Positions 8,586 through 17,505 of a DNA stretch of 64,000 bases are shown piece after piece (position 1 is the first letter of the stretch; each line of letters begins with the position of its first letter). Position numbers and translations under genes: made by a program. Under the pieces are notes generated by a model that saw only the letters and a program-made list of their open reading frames with translations, had not been told where the DNA came from and ran no database searches. This DNA comes from Thalassolituus sp006212115 (GTDB lineage: Bacteria; Pseudomonadota; Gammaproteobacteria; Pseudomonadales; Oceanobacteraceae). Location: the NCBI RefSeq assembly GCF_040372045.1, contig NZ_BAABWH010000010.1; one strand, 5' to 3'.

Positions 8586-8876
8586 GTGCGCTTACTCTTT
8601 TTACTTACAGTGATGGCATCGTCGATGACGGTGTGGGCGAACCCTCCACAAGGTGGCGCACGCCCGGAAATGACCATCGAGTGGAATAACGCCCTACCTG
8701 AACAACGCCAGGCGCTGGATAGTTTTTATCAGGCGCTGCAGCAAATGCCCCCCGGCGCAGGGTCGCCCGACCTGAATGAGCGCCAACGCCATCTGGAACA
8801 ACTGCGCGATATGTCATCAGAGCAGCGTCAGGAGATGTTCCGTAATTTCGTACAGGGCGCGGAAGCGAATCGTTAA
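8586..8876 (+). CDS. Small periplasmic protein, possible Cpx-pathway (CpxP/Spy-like) accessory
   Basis: 96 residues from a GTG at 8586. A signal peptide (MRLLFLLTVMASSMTVWA) leads to a mature protein of about 78 residues that is rich in Gln and charge and helical, with EQRQALDSFYQALQQMP and MSSEQRQEMFRNFVQG. The second stretch is faintly like the LTxxQ repeat of CpxP/Spy chaperones. It follows the Cpx-like operon by 95 bases and has a candidate CpxR box upstream. The link to CpxP is inference from context; no firm family match is claimed. Confidence 0.7.
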   Translation: MRLLFLLTVMASSMTVWANPPQGGARPEMTIEWNNALPEQRQALDSFYQALQQMPPGAGSPDLNERQRHLEQLRDMSSEQRQEMFRNFVQGAEANR

Positions 8877-8949
8877 CGCCGTCATTTCGGCAATGGACAA
8901 ATCTAACTCAGCCGATACAGTGTTGCCCGTCTAACATCGGGAAACCAGA

Positions 8950-9984
8950 ATGAAAACACGTATCACAGAACTCTTCGGCATCGAGGCTCCCCTGGTACTT
9001 CCGGGAATGAGCTGGATTTCTACCCCTCAACTCGTCGCAGCCGTATCTAACGCCGGCGGTCTGGGCATTCTGGCCAGTGGCCCTCTCACCCCTGAAGAAA
9101 CCCGAGCGTCGATTCGTGAAATCCGTGAACTGACGGATAAGCCTTTTGGTGTTGGCGTCACGCTGTTGATGCCCGGTGCCAAAGAGAACGCCATGATTGC
9201 TCTGGAAGAGAAAGTCCCTGTGATTAACTTCTCTCTGGGTAAAGGCGATTGGCTGGTTAAAAAGGCGCACGAGTACGGCGGCAAAGTGATCGCCACCGTG
9301 GTCTCTGAAAAGCACGCATTATCTGCACAAAGCATTGGTGCTGACGCCTTGCTGGTAACCGGGCACGAAGCCGCTGCACACGGCGGTGATGTCACTTCAC
9401 TTGTATTAGTACCTTCGATTGCGAGCAAAGTGGATATCCCTGTGATCGCAACGGGTGGTTTCGCTGACGCACGCGGCCTGATGGCGGCACTGTCTCTGGG
9501 AGCAGAAGCCGTAGCAATGGGATCTCGTTTCGCAACCAGCGCGGAAAGCCCACTACACAACCACGTTAAAGAAACCGTGGTGAAAAAGTCCGAGCAAGAC
9601 ACCATCTACTCCAATAATTTTGATGGTTTGTGGGCTCGCGTGATGAAGACACCGCGCGCCGAGAAAGAAACCAAGAAGCCAATGAACCTGATCATGGCCG
9701 CAAAAGAAGCGACCAAAGCAGCGAAGATCGTCAAGCAACCGGTATGGAAAATTATGCTGGGCATGTTGGTCATGCTGGATAAGATCAAGCTGCTCGCCTA
9801 CTTTGGCGCCAGCGTGCCGCGCCTGCAGGCAGCGACGATCAAAGGTGATCTGGATGAGGGTGTACAGTTTATTGGCCAGACCCAAGGCTTGATTGAGGAC
9901 ATCCCAACAGTTCAGGAGTTGGTGGATCGCATTCAGGCGGATGCCAAAGCGATGCACGAAAGCAATCAGCGCTTCTTCTCTTAA
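8950..9984 (+). CDS. NAD(P)H-dependent flavin oxidoreductase / nitronate monooxygenase family
   Basis: 344 residues with the 2-nitropropane-dioxygenase TIM barrel: LVLPGMSWISTPQLVAAVSNAGG at the start (FMN site), GVGVTLLMPG, TGHEAAAHGGD with the conserved catalytic-region histidine, VIATGGFADARG and AEAVAMGSRFATSAESP as the phosphate-binding part. Enzymes of this family oxidise nitronates or act as FMN-dependent enone or fatty-acid reductases; which applies here cannot be told. It is a single-gene unit with a hairpin terminator after it. Confidence 0.9.
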   Translation: MKTRITELFGIEAPLVLPGMSWISTPQLVAAVSNAGGLGILASGPLTPEETRASIREIRELTDKPFGVGVTLLMPGAKENAMIALEEKVPVINFSLGKGDWLVKKAHEYGGKVIATVVSEKHALSAQSIGADALLVTGHEAAAHGGDVTSLVLVPSIASKVDIPVIATGGFADARGLMAALSLGAEAVAMGSRFATSAESPLHNHVKETVVKKSEQDTIYSNNFDGLWARVMKTPRAEKETKKPMNLIMAAKEATKAAKIVKQPVWKIMLGMLVMLDKIKLLAYFGASVPRLQAATIKGDLDEGVQFIGQTQGLIEDIPTVQELVDRIQADAKAMHESNQRFFS

Positions 9985-9996
9985 AGCGATATCACT

Positions 9997-10029
9997 CTGG
10001 GTATTTCATTCTAATAATGAAATACCCAG
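9997..10029 (+). terminator. Hairpin after the flavin oxidoreductase gene
   Basis: A perfect 14-bp inverted repeat (CTGGGTATTTCATT and its complement) with a five-base loop, 12 bases after the stop. The tract that follows (TCTTCTC) is only moderately T-rich. Confidence 0.65.
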
Positions 10030-10219
10030 TCTTCTCACGTTTCCGCCTACTTCTAAAGAATGACCCTGTCCGAATAACGCACTCAGCTGTGTTGTTCTTT
10101 TGTAATCCTGTCCTGATAAGCCTGTCGCTGACCGCATAAGCCGTTTTTCAGAACAGATCAATTCTTATACTGATTTTGCTTCTACGCACCAAATAAAAAT
10201 AACAGGGTGAAATCAGACA

Positions 10220-11155
10220 ATGAAAAAATATCTCCTGATGGCGTCAGCCATCTTCGCATTTTCTGCGGAAACGCATGCCATGTCCGAGACCATGACAACC
10301 GGGTATACAGAAACGAAATATCCGATCGTACTGGTCCACGGTTTTCTTGGTTTTGAGCAGTTAGTTGGCGTTGACTACTGGTACAAAATTCCCGAAACGC
10401 TTCAACAGGATGGTGCCGAGGTATTTATCGCAACGGTATCGAATACGAATTATCCAGAAGTCCGCGGTGAACAATTAATTGAGCAAATTGAAGAAGTGCT
10501 GGCTATTACCGGAGCAGAAAAAGTTAATTTGATTGGCCATAGTCATGGTGGCCCGACTACGCGTTATGCGGGTTCTGTACGTCCTGATATTGTTGCGTCT
10601 GTGTCATCAATATCGGGCGTGAACAAAGGGACCGTCGTTGCAGATACCTTGATGGAGTGGTCCGATAATTCAGAAGTATTTGGCGATGCATTTGAGGTAT
10701 TTATTTCTGGAATTTCGCAATTTATTTCGTTTGCCTCGGGAAGTGATTTACCGCTTGCGCCAGTAGAGTCCGTACGCTCGATGACGACAGAAGCATCCAT
10801 TGTATTTAATGCGGCGCATCCGGGTGGTATCCCTGATAGTGAATGTGGTGAGGGCGACTATGAATACAATGGAGTGCGCTATTACTCCTGGGCGGGTGCT
10901 AAGCCTTTGACTAATATCCTTGATCCATTGGAGCCAATCACGATCGCGTTCTCTCAGTTCTTCCCGGAGGGCGTGGCAAATGATGGGTTCGTTGATCCCT
11001 GTACCAGTAACCTTGGTATGGTGATCCGTAACGACTTCGCGATGACACATCTCGATGAGGTGAATCAGATGTTAGGGCTTCATGCCATCAATGAGACGGA
11101 CCCGCTTACCGTGTTTCGTACTCACGCTAATCGTCTGAAAAACGCGGGGCTATAA
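10220..11155 (+). CDS. Secreted triacylglycerol lipase, family I
   Basis: 311 residues with an N-terminal signal peptide (about 20 residues, ending THA). The alpha/beta-hydrolase core has the oxyanion segment IVLVHGFLGF, nucleophile Ser108 in GHSHGG, Asp255 in ANDGFVD and His277 in MTHLDEVNQ. Cys209 and Cys261 sit where the family I lipase disulfide is expected. Lipases of this type are exported to the periplasm, folded by a membrane-bound foldase and released by type II secretion. The foldase gene follows directly, overlapping by one base (TAATG), which confirms the assignment. Confidence 0.94.
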   Translation: MKKYLLMASAIFAFSAETHAMSETMTTGYTETKYPIVLVHGFLGFEQLVGVDYWYKIPETLQQDGAEVFIATVSNTNYPEVRGEQLIEQIEEVLAITGAEKVNLIGHSHGGPTTRYAGSVRPDIVASVSSISGVNKGTVVADTLMEWSDNSEVFGDAFEVFISGISQFISFASGSDLPLAPVESVRSMTTEASIVFNAAHPGGIPDSECGEGDYEYNGVRYYSWAGAKPLTNILDPLEPITIAFSQFFPEGVANDGFVDPCTSNLGMVIRNDFAMTHLDEVNQMLGLHAINETDPLTVFRTHANRLKNAGL

Positions 11156-12144
11156 TGATGAAGTCAGTTGTTATTGTTGCCATGGGAGTATTGCTGATGG
11201 CAGCAATGACTGCTGGCTATTATCGCTTTTTCCCAGATTCTTCAGTCGTTATTTTGAGCGGTGATTCAGAGTCTCATCAATCACTGCCGTCCAGCAATAA
11301 AAACCTACTAGCGGCTACCTTCCAGCAGGCTGCGACCTTCAGAGGCGCGCAGCCCGATGGTAGATTGCTGGTAATCGATGGACGTTTATTGATTAACCGC
11401 GACCTGCGTTTGTGGATGGATTATTACCTCAGCGCGGTGGGTGAAGTTTCTCTCGACGATATCGTCGAATATATGAAAGCACAGATGCGCACTTTGCCAG
11501 AGCCTGCAAATCGGGAGGCTCTGGATCTTTTACAAGCTTATCTGAGTTACCTCGCGAGCATCTCTGAGTACGATGAGATCGCAGGTCGAAAAATAGCGTA
11601 TTCCAATATCGAAGAATTAACAGCTCGTCAGCAGTGGGTTATGGATTTGCGACGCCTCTATTTCGACAATGTCACAGTGGAGGCGTTTTTTGCTGCAGAC
11701 GAAGCGATCGACGACTTCACTCTGAAGCGTCTCGAACTCTTACAGGAAGGTGCATCCCCCGGCGAAATTTCTGCGCTTGAAACAAGGTTGCCGCAGCCGG
11801 TTCAGGTAGCGCGTCGTCAGGCGGCTTCAGTACAGGACTCTTTGCAGCTTCGTCATCAACATTCAGATCCTGCGACCCTACGACAAGCGCGATCCGAGCG
11901 ATTTGGGCATGACGCAGCGGAGCGGCTGGCGCAGCTTGATGAAGAGAGGGCAATCTGGATGTCGCGGCTGCAGCAATACCATCGCTTTACACAGGATCAA
12001 CGCGGTGAGCTTGACTACGAAGTCATTGTGCAGGCGTATCGGGATCAGCATTTCAGCGTCGCTGAGCAGCGACGCCTCGATGCGGCGTTGATCAGTCTTC
12101 AGACTGCGCGTCAGCCTCTCGGAGTAGGCTCTGTAGAGGACTGA
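11155..12144 (+). CDS. lifO: Lipase-specific foldase (lipase chaperone)
   Basis: 329 residues. A membrane anchor lies near residues 2-22 and is followed by a periplasmic, helix-rich, Gln/Arg/Leu-rich domain typical of Lif proteins. The family signature RxxFDY(F/C)LSAxGE is present as LRLWMDYYLSAVGE, with Met in place of the usual Phe. The start overlaps the lipase stop by one base. The last 53 bases overlap the 3' end of the convergent phosphatase gene. Confidence 0.93.
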   Translation: MMKSVVIVAMGVLLMAAMTAGYYRFFPDSSVVILSGDSESHQSLPSSNKNLLAATFQQAATFRGAQPDGRLLVIDGRLLINRDLRLWMDYYLSAVGEVSLDDIVEYMKAQMRTLPEPANREALDLLQAYLSYLASISEYDEIAGRKIAYSNIEELTARQQWVMDLRRLYFDNVTVEAFFAADEAIDDFTLKRLELLQEGASPGEISALETRLPQPVQVARRQAASVQDSLQLRHQHSDPATLRQARSERFGHDAAERLAQLDEERAIWMSRLQQYHRFTQDQRGELDYEVIVQAYRDQHFSVAEQRRLDAALISLQTARQPLGVGSVED

Positions 12145-12904
12145 AGAGCTGCGCGCCGCTGATCAGAATATTGTCGCCATGCAGCTGGGGATTAATATCT
12201 GCGGACAGTTCGTGGATATGACCAAATTGAGCACCAGCTTCACGGGCAATTAACTGCGCCGCGGCGAAATCCCATGGCTTAACGCTTTCGTAGTATCCAT
12301 CAAGACGCCCGCATGCCACCCAGCAGATATCCAGTGCCGCTGATCCCAAGCGTCGGATGTCAGCGCAGTTTAAAAGGACATTTTCAAGGCGGCGCATCAG
12401 CTTAGGTAAATCCTCGATGACATAAGGGAATCCAGTCGCGATGATAGCCCTGTTCAGTTCGACATTGGTGTTGCAACGAATAGGCACGTCGTTAAGTCTG
12501 GCGCCTTTTCCTGCCTGAGCGTGGAAGGTTTCGTTTAAAAATGGATTGTGTACCACACCAACCCGGGCCTTTCCCTTGTGGTAATAGGCAATGGAGATCG
12601 CGACCTGAGGATGGTGATGCGCGTAGTTAACGGTTCCGTCGATCGGATCAACGATCCACAGGTGCTCTCGCTCAGACGCCTCCGCAAGTTGGTCCGGCGT
12701 CAGTTCTTCAGACAGGATGACGTGATCTGGGTAATTACTTCGAATGCCGTTTGCGATCAGAGTGTCCGCTGCGACGTCGGCTTGGGTGACCAGCTCGTTG
12801 CCGTTTTTGTATGAAACCGACAATGACTGGCGTTGCTTTGCAATAAGCTCTCCGGCCTGTTTGGCGAGGCGAAGAGCGAGGGTCAAAACATTAGTTTCGT
12901 GCAT
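12092..12904 (-). CDS. Inositol monophosphatase-family phosphatase
   Basis: 270 residues with the metal-binding motifs of the Li+-sensitive phosphatase family: LSEELT (Glu), WIVDPIDGTVNYAHH (DPIDGT) and ESVKPWDFAAAQLIAREAG (the C-terminal WD motif). The family includes SuhB, CysQ and inositol or sugar phosphatases. It lacks the SuhB segment after DPLDGT, so I do not call it SuhB. It is convergent with the lipase foldase, overlapping it by 53 bases, and divergent from the COG0523 gene. Confidence 0.9.
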   Translation of the reverse strand: MHETNVLTLALRLAKQAGELIAKQRQSLSVSYKNGNELVTQADVAADTLIANGIRSNYPDHVILSEELTPDQLAEASEREHLWIVDPIDGTVNYAHHHPQVAISIAYYHKGKARVGVVHNPFLNETFHAQAGKGARLNDVPIRCNTNVELNRAIIATGFPYVIEDLPKLMRRLENVLLNCADIRRLGSAALDICWVACGRLDGYYESVKPWDFAAAQLIAREAGAQFGHIHELSADINPQLHGDNILISGAQLFSPLQSLLREADAQSED

Positions 12905-13011
12905 ATGACATGCTCGTGGTTCGATGCATTTTCAGTATGCGCCTATGTGCTTCTGTCTACCAGTCCTGTCTGGAGTGTTACACTATTACCTTTCTGGTCT
13001 TGGGGTACGGT

Positions 13012-14004
13012 ATGACGCGGGTTCATTTGATAACGGGGTTTCTGGGTGTGGGGAAAACCACGGCCATTCTCAATCTACTTAGACAATCCCCCGCCAATGA
13101 AAAGTGGGCGGTGCTGGTCAACGAGTTTGGCGAGGTGGGTGTGGATGGCGCGATTCTGGAAGCCAATGGCGCGGTCGTACGCGAAGTCCCCGGCGGCTGT
13201 TTGTGTTGTGTGTCCGGCCTGCCGTTTCAGATGGGGCTGAACATGCTGTTGGCCAAGGAAAAGCCCGATGTCTTATTAATCGAGCCGACGGGGCTTGGGC
13301 ACCCACGCAAAGTCCTGACGACACTGCGCAGCGATGACTATCGTGAGCTGCTGACGGCGGGTGCGAATCTGTGTCTCATCGATCCAAGGCACCTGAGCGA
13401 CCCACGCTATACCGGTCACGATACGTTTAACGATCAGATTGCATTGGCGGATGTGCTGGTCGCGAATAAAACCGACCTTTGCTCGGACGAAGACCTCGCG
13501 GCGTTTGATGCGCTGGTGCAGTCCTCTCAACCGGCGAAAGCGCAGAGTGTGCATGTAGAACAGGGGCAAGTGGAGGTGGCGTTACTGGCGTTACCGAGCA
13601 ATCCTGAGCGTCTGCAACTGAGCGATCATGGCCATCATCACCACAACAGCAAAGAGGCGGCGGCACCGGTGGCACTGGAAGCCGGTGAATCGTTGCGTCG
13701 CCTTGAGAGTCACGGGGAAGGGCACTTCTCCTGTGGTTGGTTGCTTGCTGGCAACTGGGTATTTTCATTGGATGCGCTGCGTCACTGGTTTGATCAGTTG
13801 GACGTTAATGCGAGTAACGTCGTACGTGCCAAGGCCCTGATTCATACCGATCAGGGGCACTATGTGCTTAACTGGCGTGACGGTGTGCTATCAGAAATGC
13901 CGACCCGGGCGCTGGAAGAGAGTCGCCTGGAATTCATTACTGAACTGAAATCCGATGCCGACGCATTGGAATCCTCATTGTTACGCTGCCGGAGTGACGG
14001 ATGA
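13012..14004 (+). CDS. COG0523 (CobW/YjiA-type) metal-chaperone GTPase
   Basis: 330 residues from the ATG at 13012, where the family starts (MTRVHLITGFLGVGKTT); the frame is open 34 codons further. It has Walker A GFLGVGKT, the EFGEVGVDG switch, the metal-binding GGCLCC motif, LIEPTGLGHP and NKTD for guanine. A His-rich loop (DHGHHHHN) near the middle suggests zinc or another transition metal. The C-terminal CobW domain is short, ending near FITELKSDADA. Members insert metals into client proteins or help in metal starvation. The TGA overlaps the NUDIX ATG (ATGA). Confidence 0.9.
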   Translation: MTRVHLITGFLGVGKTTAILNLLRQSPANEKWAVLVNEFGEVGVDGAILEANGAVVREVPGGCLCCVSGLPFQMGLNMLLAKEKPDVLLIEPTGLGHPRKVLTTLRSDDYRELLTAGANLCLIDPRHLSDPRYTGHDTFNDQIALADVLVANKTDLCSDEDLAAFDALVQSSQPAKAQSVHVEQGQVEVALLALPSNPERLQLSDHGHHHHNSKEAAAPVALEAGESLRRLESHGEGHFSCGWLLAGNWVFSLDALRHWFDQLDVNASNVVRAKALIHTDQGHYVLNWRDGVLSEMPTRALEESRLEFITELKSDADALESSLLRCRSDG

Positions 14005-14501
14005 AATACTGCCCACAATGCAAAGCCGATATTCACGTACAGATGATTGATGGCGAAGAACGTCGCGCCTGCTCAGTAAGCTGCGGCTTTGTCTTCTGGG
14101 ACAACCCGACACCCGTGGTGGCAGTGGTGGTCGAAACCCCTGAGGGTGTGGTGCTGGCACACAACAAACTCTGGCCTGCCGGTAAATACAGCATCATCAC
14201 CGGATTTCTTGAGCGTGGTGAAACACCAGAAGTTTGCGCCTTGAGAGAAACCGAAGAGGAGCTGGGCCTACGCGCTAAGAGCGCTGAATTTATCGGCTTC
14301 GAATTATTTGATGGCAAAGGCTTTAATGGCCATGAATACAATCAGATTATTATCGGCTTTTATGTCTACGCCGAAGGCGTCATCACGCTGGATGAAAATG
14401 AATTGGACGAGTACAAAATTATTCCCGTCGAGAAACTGAAAGGCTGGGGATCAGCGACCGGGAAAATTGTTCAACGCTGGCTCGATCAAAAAAACGCGTA
14501 A
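14001..14501 (+). CDS. NUDIX hydrolase with N-terminal zinc ribbon
   Basis: 166 residues. A zinc ribbon (CPQCKADIH and RACSVSCGFVFW) precedes the NUDIX domain. The NUDIX box runs from GFLERGETPEVCALRETEEELGL in the expected Gx5Ex7REUxEExGU pattern. The arrangement resembles NudC/NADH pyrophosphatases but is shorter and may act on other nucleotide derivatives. It is coupled to the metal-chaperone gene by a four-base overlap, so a zinc-dependent link is possible but unproven. Confidence 0.9.
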   Translation: MKYCPQCKADIHVQMIDGEERRACSVSCGFVFWDNPTPVVAVVVETPEGVVLAHNKLWPAGKYSIITGFLERGETPEVCALRETEEELGLRAKSAEFIGFELFDGKGFNGHEYNQIIIGFYVYAEGVITLDENELDEYKIIPVEKLKGWGSATGKIVQRWLDQKNA

Positions 14502-14647
14502 GTGATTACTGATCGCCAGAAAACCTTATAAAAAATACGTTTAAAAAACGGTAATAAATACGCCGCAAAAACGTAAACAAAGTGACCCGGCACTGACACG
14601 TCCCTCTGGCTGAATACCCGCTGGTTTTTCTACCGGATGACGAAGTA

Positions 14648-17428
14648 ATGAAACGCTCCCTTCTTTGGCTGGCCGTGCTTTCAGCAAGTGCCGCACACGC
14701 CGATATTCTGATCAACGAAACAGACGCTGATAACCCTAGTACCGATACCGCAGAATTCATTGAACTGTACGATGGCGGCATCGGTGCTCAGTCCCTGAAT
14801 GGTTTATCTCTGGTGCTGTTTAACGGCAGCAACGACAGCAGTTACAAAGCGATTTCTCTGAATGGTTTTCAGACGAACGCCGACGGTTATTTTGTTGTCT
14901 GTGGTGATGCCTCCATGGTCAGCAATTGTGATCTCGATGTGTCCCCTGACAGCAACCTGATTCAGAACGGCGCTGATGCAGTGGCGCTCTATAATCGTCC
15001 TGCGAATGACTTCCCCAACGGTTCTGCAGTCACGACAGACGGGCTGGTGGATGCCGTCGTTTACGATACGAATGATGGCGACGATGCGGGGCTGTTGGTG
15101 CTGCTGAACGCAGGTCATCCTCAATTAAACGAGGCCATGAGCGGCAATAAGGATCAACATTCACTGCAGCGTTGTTCGGGTGGTGCGCGTGACACAGAAG
15201 GTTTTATCGCTGATCTGTCGACACCGGGTGATGCCAACGCGTGTGGTGGCAATGAGCCAGAGCCCACGCTGGGTGCTTGTGGTGACCCAGCAACGCCAAT
15301 CAGTGCAATTCAAGGGCTGATCACAGATATTGCGAACGACGCGAGCCCATTAAATGGTCAGCAGGTGATTGTTGAGGCCATTGTGACAACGGACCTGCAG
15401 GGCGGCACGTTGGCAAACGGTGACTCTTCGTATCAGTACAGCGGGTTTTGGCTGCAGCAAGCGGATAATGAGACCGACGCTGACCCGATGACATCCGAAG
15501 GCGTATTCGTCTACAACTACAGTGAAAACGTCTCTGTGGGTGACCGAGTGCGTCTGCAGGCAACGGTGGGTGAATACAACAATGTCACTCAATTAAGCAG
15601 CATCGCGGACATCACCGTTTGTTCTGGTGACAATGCTCTGCCTGCGCCCATTGAATTGACGTTGCCAGTGGCTGATCTGAGCGAGTTCGAAGCGGTTGAG
15701 GGCATGCTGGTTGAAAGCGACCAGTCATTACTGATCGGCGACCTGTTCGGTACAGGCTACGGTCTGGGTAATTACGGTCAGTTTGCTGTGTCATCCCGCC
15801 TGCATTTTCAGGGTACTGAGATAGCGTTACCGGGTTCGCCAGAAGCGCTCGCCGCCGAGCCCAATCGCGTGCTGGATACACTGTTGATTGATGATGGTGT
15901 GTCTGCATCCTACCCGGAATATATTCCGTTCCCGGATGCCTCGGGTTTCTCTGCGGATAACCCAATACGTATTGGGTATTCCGTTCCTGCCTTCCGCGGT
16001 GTGATGAACGCGTTCCGTGATAATTACACCGTGATTCCATCGGCGGTCACCATTGATCCGACACACCCTCGCACACTGGCGCCGCAGGTGTCTGAGCAGG
16101 CGAATCTGGTGGTGGTCGGCATGAACGTCCTCAACTTCTTCAATGGCGATGGCATGGGTGGTGGTTTCCCGACCTCGCGTGGTGCACCAACGCAGAGTGC
16201 ACTCGAGATGCAGACGGCGAAAATTGTTGCTGCACTGGATGCCATGGATGCCGATGTCATTGGCCTGATGGAACTGGAGAACGACGGTTGGGGCCCTGAA
16301 AGCGCCATCGTTGAACTCACGGAAGCACTGAACGCGGTTCAGGCGCCGGGCGATGAGTACTCGGTTATTAATCCGGACGTTGCGGCTTCAGGGTTAGGTA
16401 CAGATGCTATTGCCGTCGGTCTGATTTATCGTGCTGATCGCGTATCGCCTGCCGGTGCGGCTCGTGTGCTGGATTCCAGTAATTCATCCTTGGATGAAAA
16501 TGGTGAACCGCTGTTCGATGACACGAAAAATCGCCCGGCGCTGATTCAGGCTTTTAATGTTGATGGTCAGGAAATAACCTTCGCTGTTAACCACCTGAAG
16601 TCTAAAGGTTCAGCGTGCAGCGAGCCTGATGAAGGTGCCGATGGTCAGGGTAATTGCAACATCAACCGTACTCGCGCAGCTCAGGCGCTGGTCGAGTTTC
16701 TTGCTGATGATGAACAGGTCATGATTCTGGGTGACCTGAACGCCTACAGTCAGGAAGATCCGATGCAGACGTTCTACAGCGCGGGCTTTACCAATCTTAA
16801 GTACACGAATGCCGCTACGGAAGTGCAGCCATACAGCTATAGCTTTTCGGGTTTGTTAGGTTCTCTGGATCATGCGCTGGCGACGGACGATCTGTTGGCT
16901 CAGGTAGTGAGCGTCGATGCCTGGCACATCAACTCGGTGGAAGATTCGCTGGTGGATTACCTGACCGAATCTAATGGCCAGCCGTATTCATCGGTTGATA
17001 ATTACGCGTCGCCAGATGCTTACCGGTCTTCTGATCATGACCCGATTGTTGTGGGCTTAATGATCCAAGCACCCAATGTTGCACCAGAACAGGTAGCCGA
17101 TATTCCTGCGATTGAGATCACTCGTCGCAATGAAAGCACCGATCTGGATCTGAGCAATTATGTGAACGACGCCGACGGTGACTCTCTGACTTACGAGGCA
17201 CTATCGCTTCCGCAAGGTATGACACTGAGTGCGATGGGGGTTCTGTCTGGTGTGGCGGATCGTGATCTGCTGAATCAGCTGCCTGCTTCGGCCGTGATTG
17301 AAGTCAGTGATGGCGAAGAGAGTATTCAGCTGGTGGTGGACATTCGTGATGAGCGTCCTGCAGCGAATTTCTTCAGCCGCGTGGCTGAGTTCTTCCGCTC
17401 AATTTTCTCCTGGTTGTTTGGACGTTAA
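14648..17428 (+). CDS. ExeM/NucH-type extracellular exonuclease-endonuclease-phosphatase nuclease
   Basis: 926 residues with a signal peptide (MKRSLLWLAVLSASAAHA). A lamin-tail domain covers about residues 18-190 (ILINETDADNPSTDTAEFIEL). An OB-like ExeM region follows (VTTDLQGG, FWLQQADNE, GVFVYN). The EEP nuclease domain lies at about 480-800, with MELENDGWG, HLKSKGSAC, ILGDLNAYSQEDP and SSDHDPIVV as catalytic motifs. A cadherin/Ig-like repeat then comes before the end. The C-terminus is FFSRVAEFFRSIFSWLFGR, an aromatic amphipathic stretch, with no clear GlyGly-CTERM tag. Such enzymes degrade extracellular DNA for phosphate or biofilm control. Confidence 0.93.
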   Translation: MKRSLLWLAVLSASAAHADILINETDADNPSTDTAEFIELYDGGIGAQSLNGLSLVLFNGSNDSSYKAISLNGFQTNADGYFVVCGDASMVSNCDLDVSPDSNLIQNGADAVALYNRPANDFPNGSAVTTDGLVDAVVYDTNDGDDAGLLVLLNAGHPQLNEAMSGNKDQHSLQRCSGGARDTEGFIADLSTPGDANACGGNEPEPTLGACGDPATPISAIQGLITDIANDASPLNGQQVIVEAIVTTDLQGGTLANGDSSYQYSGFWLQQADNETDADPMTSEGVFVYNYSENVSVGDRVRLQATVGEYNNVTQLSSIADITVCSGDNALPAPIELTLPVADLSEFEAVEGMLVESDQSLLIGDLFGTGYGLGNYGQFAVSSRLHFQGTEIALPGSPEALAAEPNRVLDTLLIDDGVSASYPEYIPFPDASGFSADNPIRIGYSVPAFRGVMNAFRDNYTVIPSAVTIDPTHPRTLAPQVSEQANLVVVGMNVLNFFNGDGMGGGFPTSRGAPTQSALEMQTAKIVAALDAMDADVIGLMELENDGWGPESAIVELTEALNAVQAPGDEYSVINPDVAASGLGTDAIAVGLIYRADRVSPAGAARVLDSSNSSLDENGEPLFDDTKNRPALIQAFNVDGQEITFAVNHLKSKGSACSEPDEGADGQGNCNINRTRAAQALVEFLADDEQVMILGDLNAYSQEDPMQTFYSAGFTNLKYTNAATEVQPYSYSFSGLLGSLDHALATDDLLAQVVSVDAWHINSVEDSLVDYLTESNGQPYSSVDNYASPDAYRSSDHDPIVVGLMIQAPNVAPEQVADIPAIEITRRNESTDLDLSNYVNDADGDSLTYEALSLPQGMTLSAMGVLSGVADRDLLNQLPASAVIEVSDGEESIQLVVDIRDERPAANFFSRVAEFFRSIFSWLFGR

Positions 17429-17439
17429 TGTCTCAGTCT

Positions 17440-17468
17440 GTGCCGACACGCCTGTGTCGGCACTTTTG
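17440..17468 (+). terminator. Terminator of the ExeM-type nuclease gene
   Basis: Stem GTGCCGACA/TGTCGGCAC (17440-17448 and 17455-17463), six-base loop, followed by TTTTGT, 11 bases after the stop codon. Confidence 0.85.
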
Positions 17469-17505
17469 TCTCGGAATCTGTGTTTCGGCATTTGTGTGTC
17501 GCGTA

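Noticed and set aside
12092..12904. SuhB
   Set aside because: The phosphatase has the family's DPIDGT motif, but the sequence around it and the neighbourhood differ from SuhB, so only the family is given.
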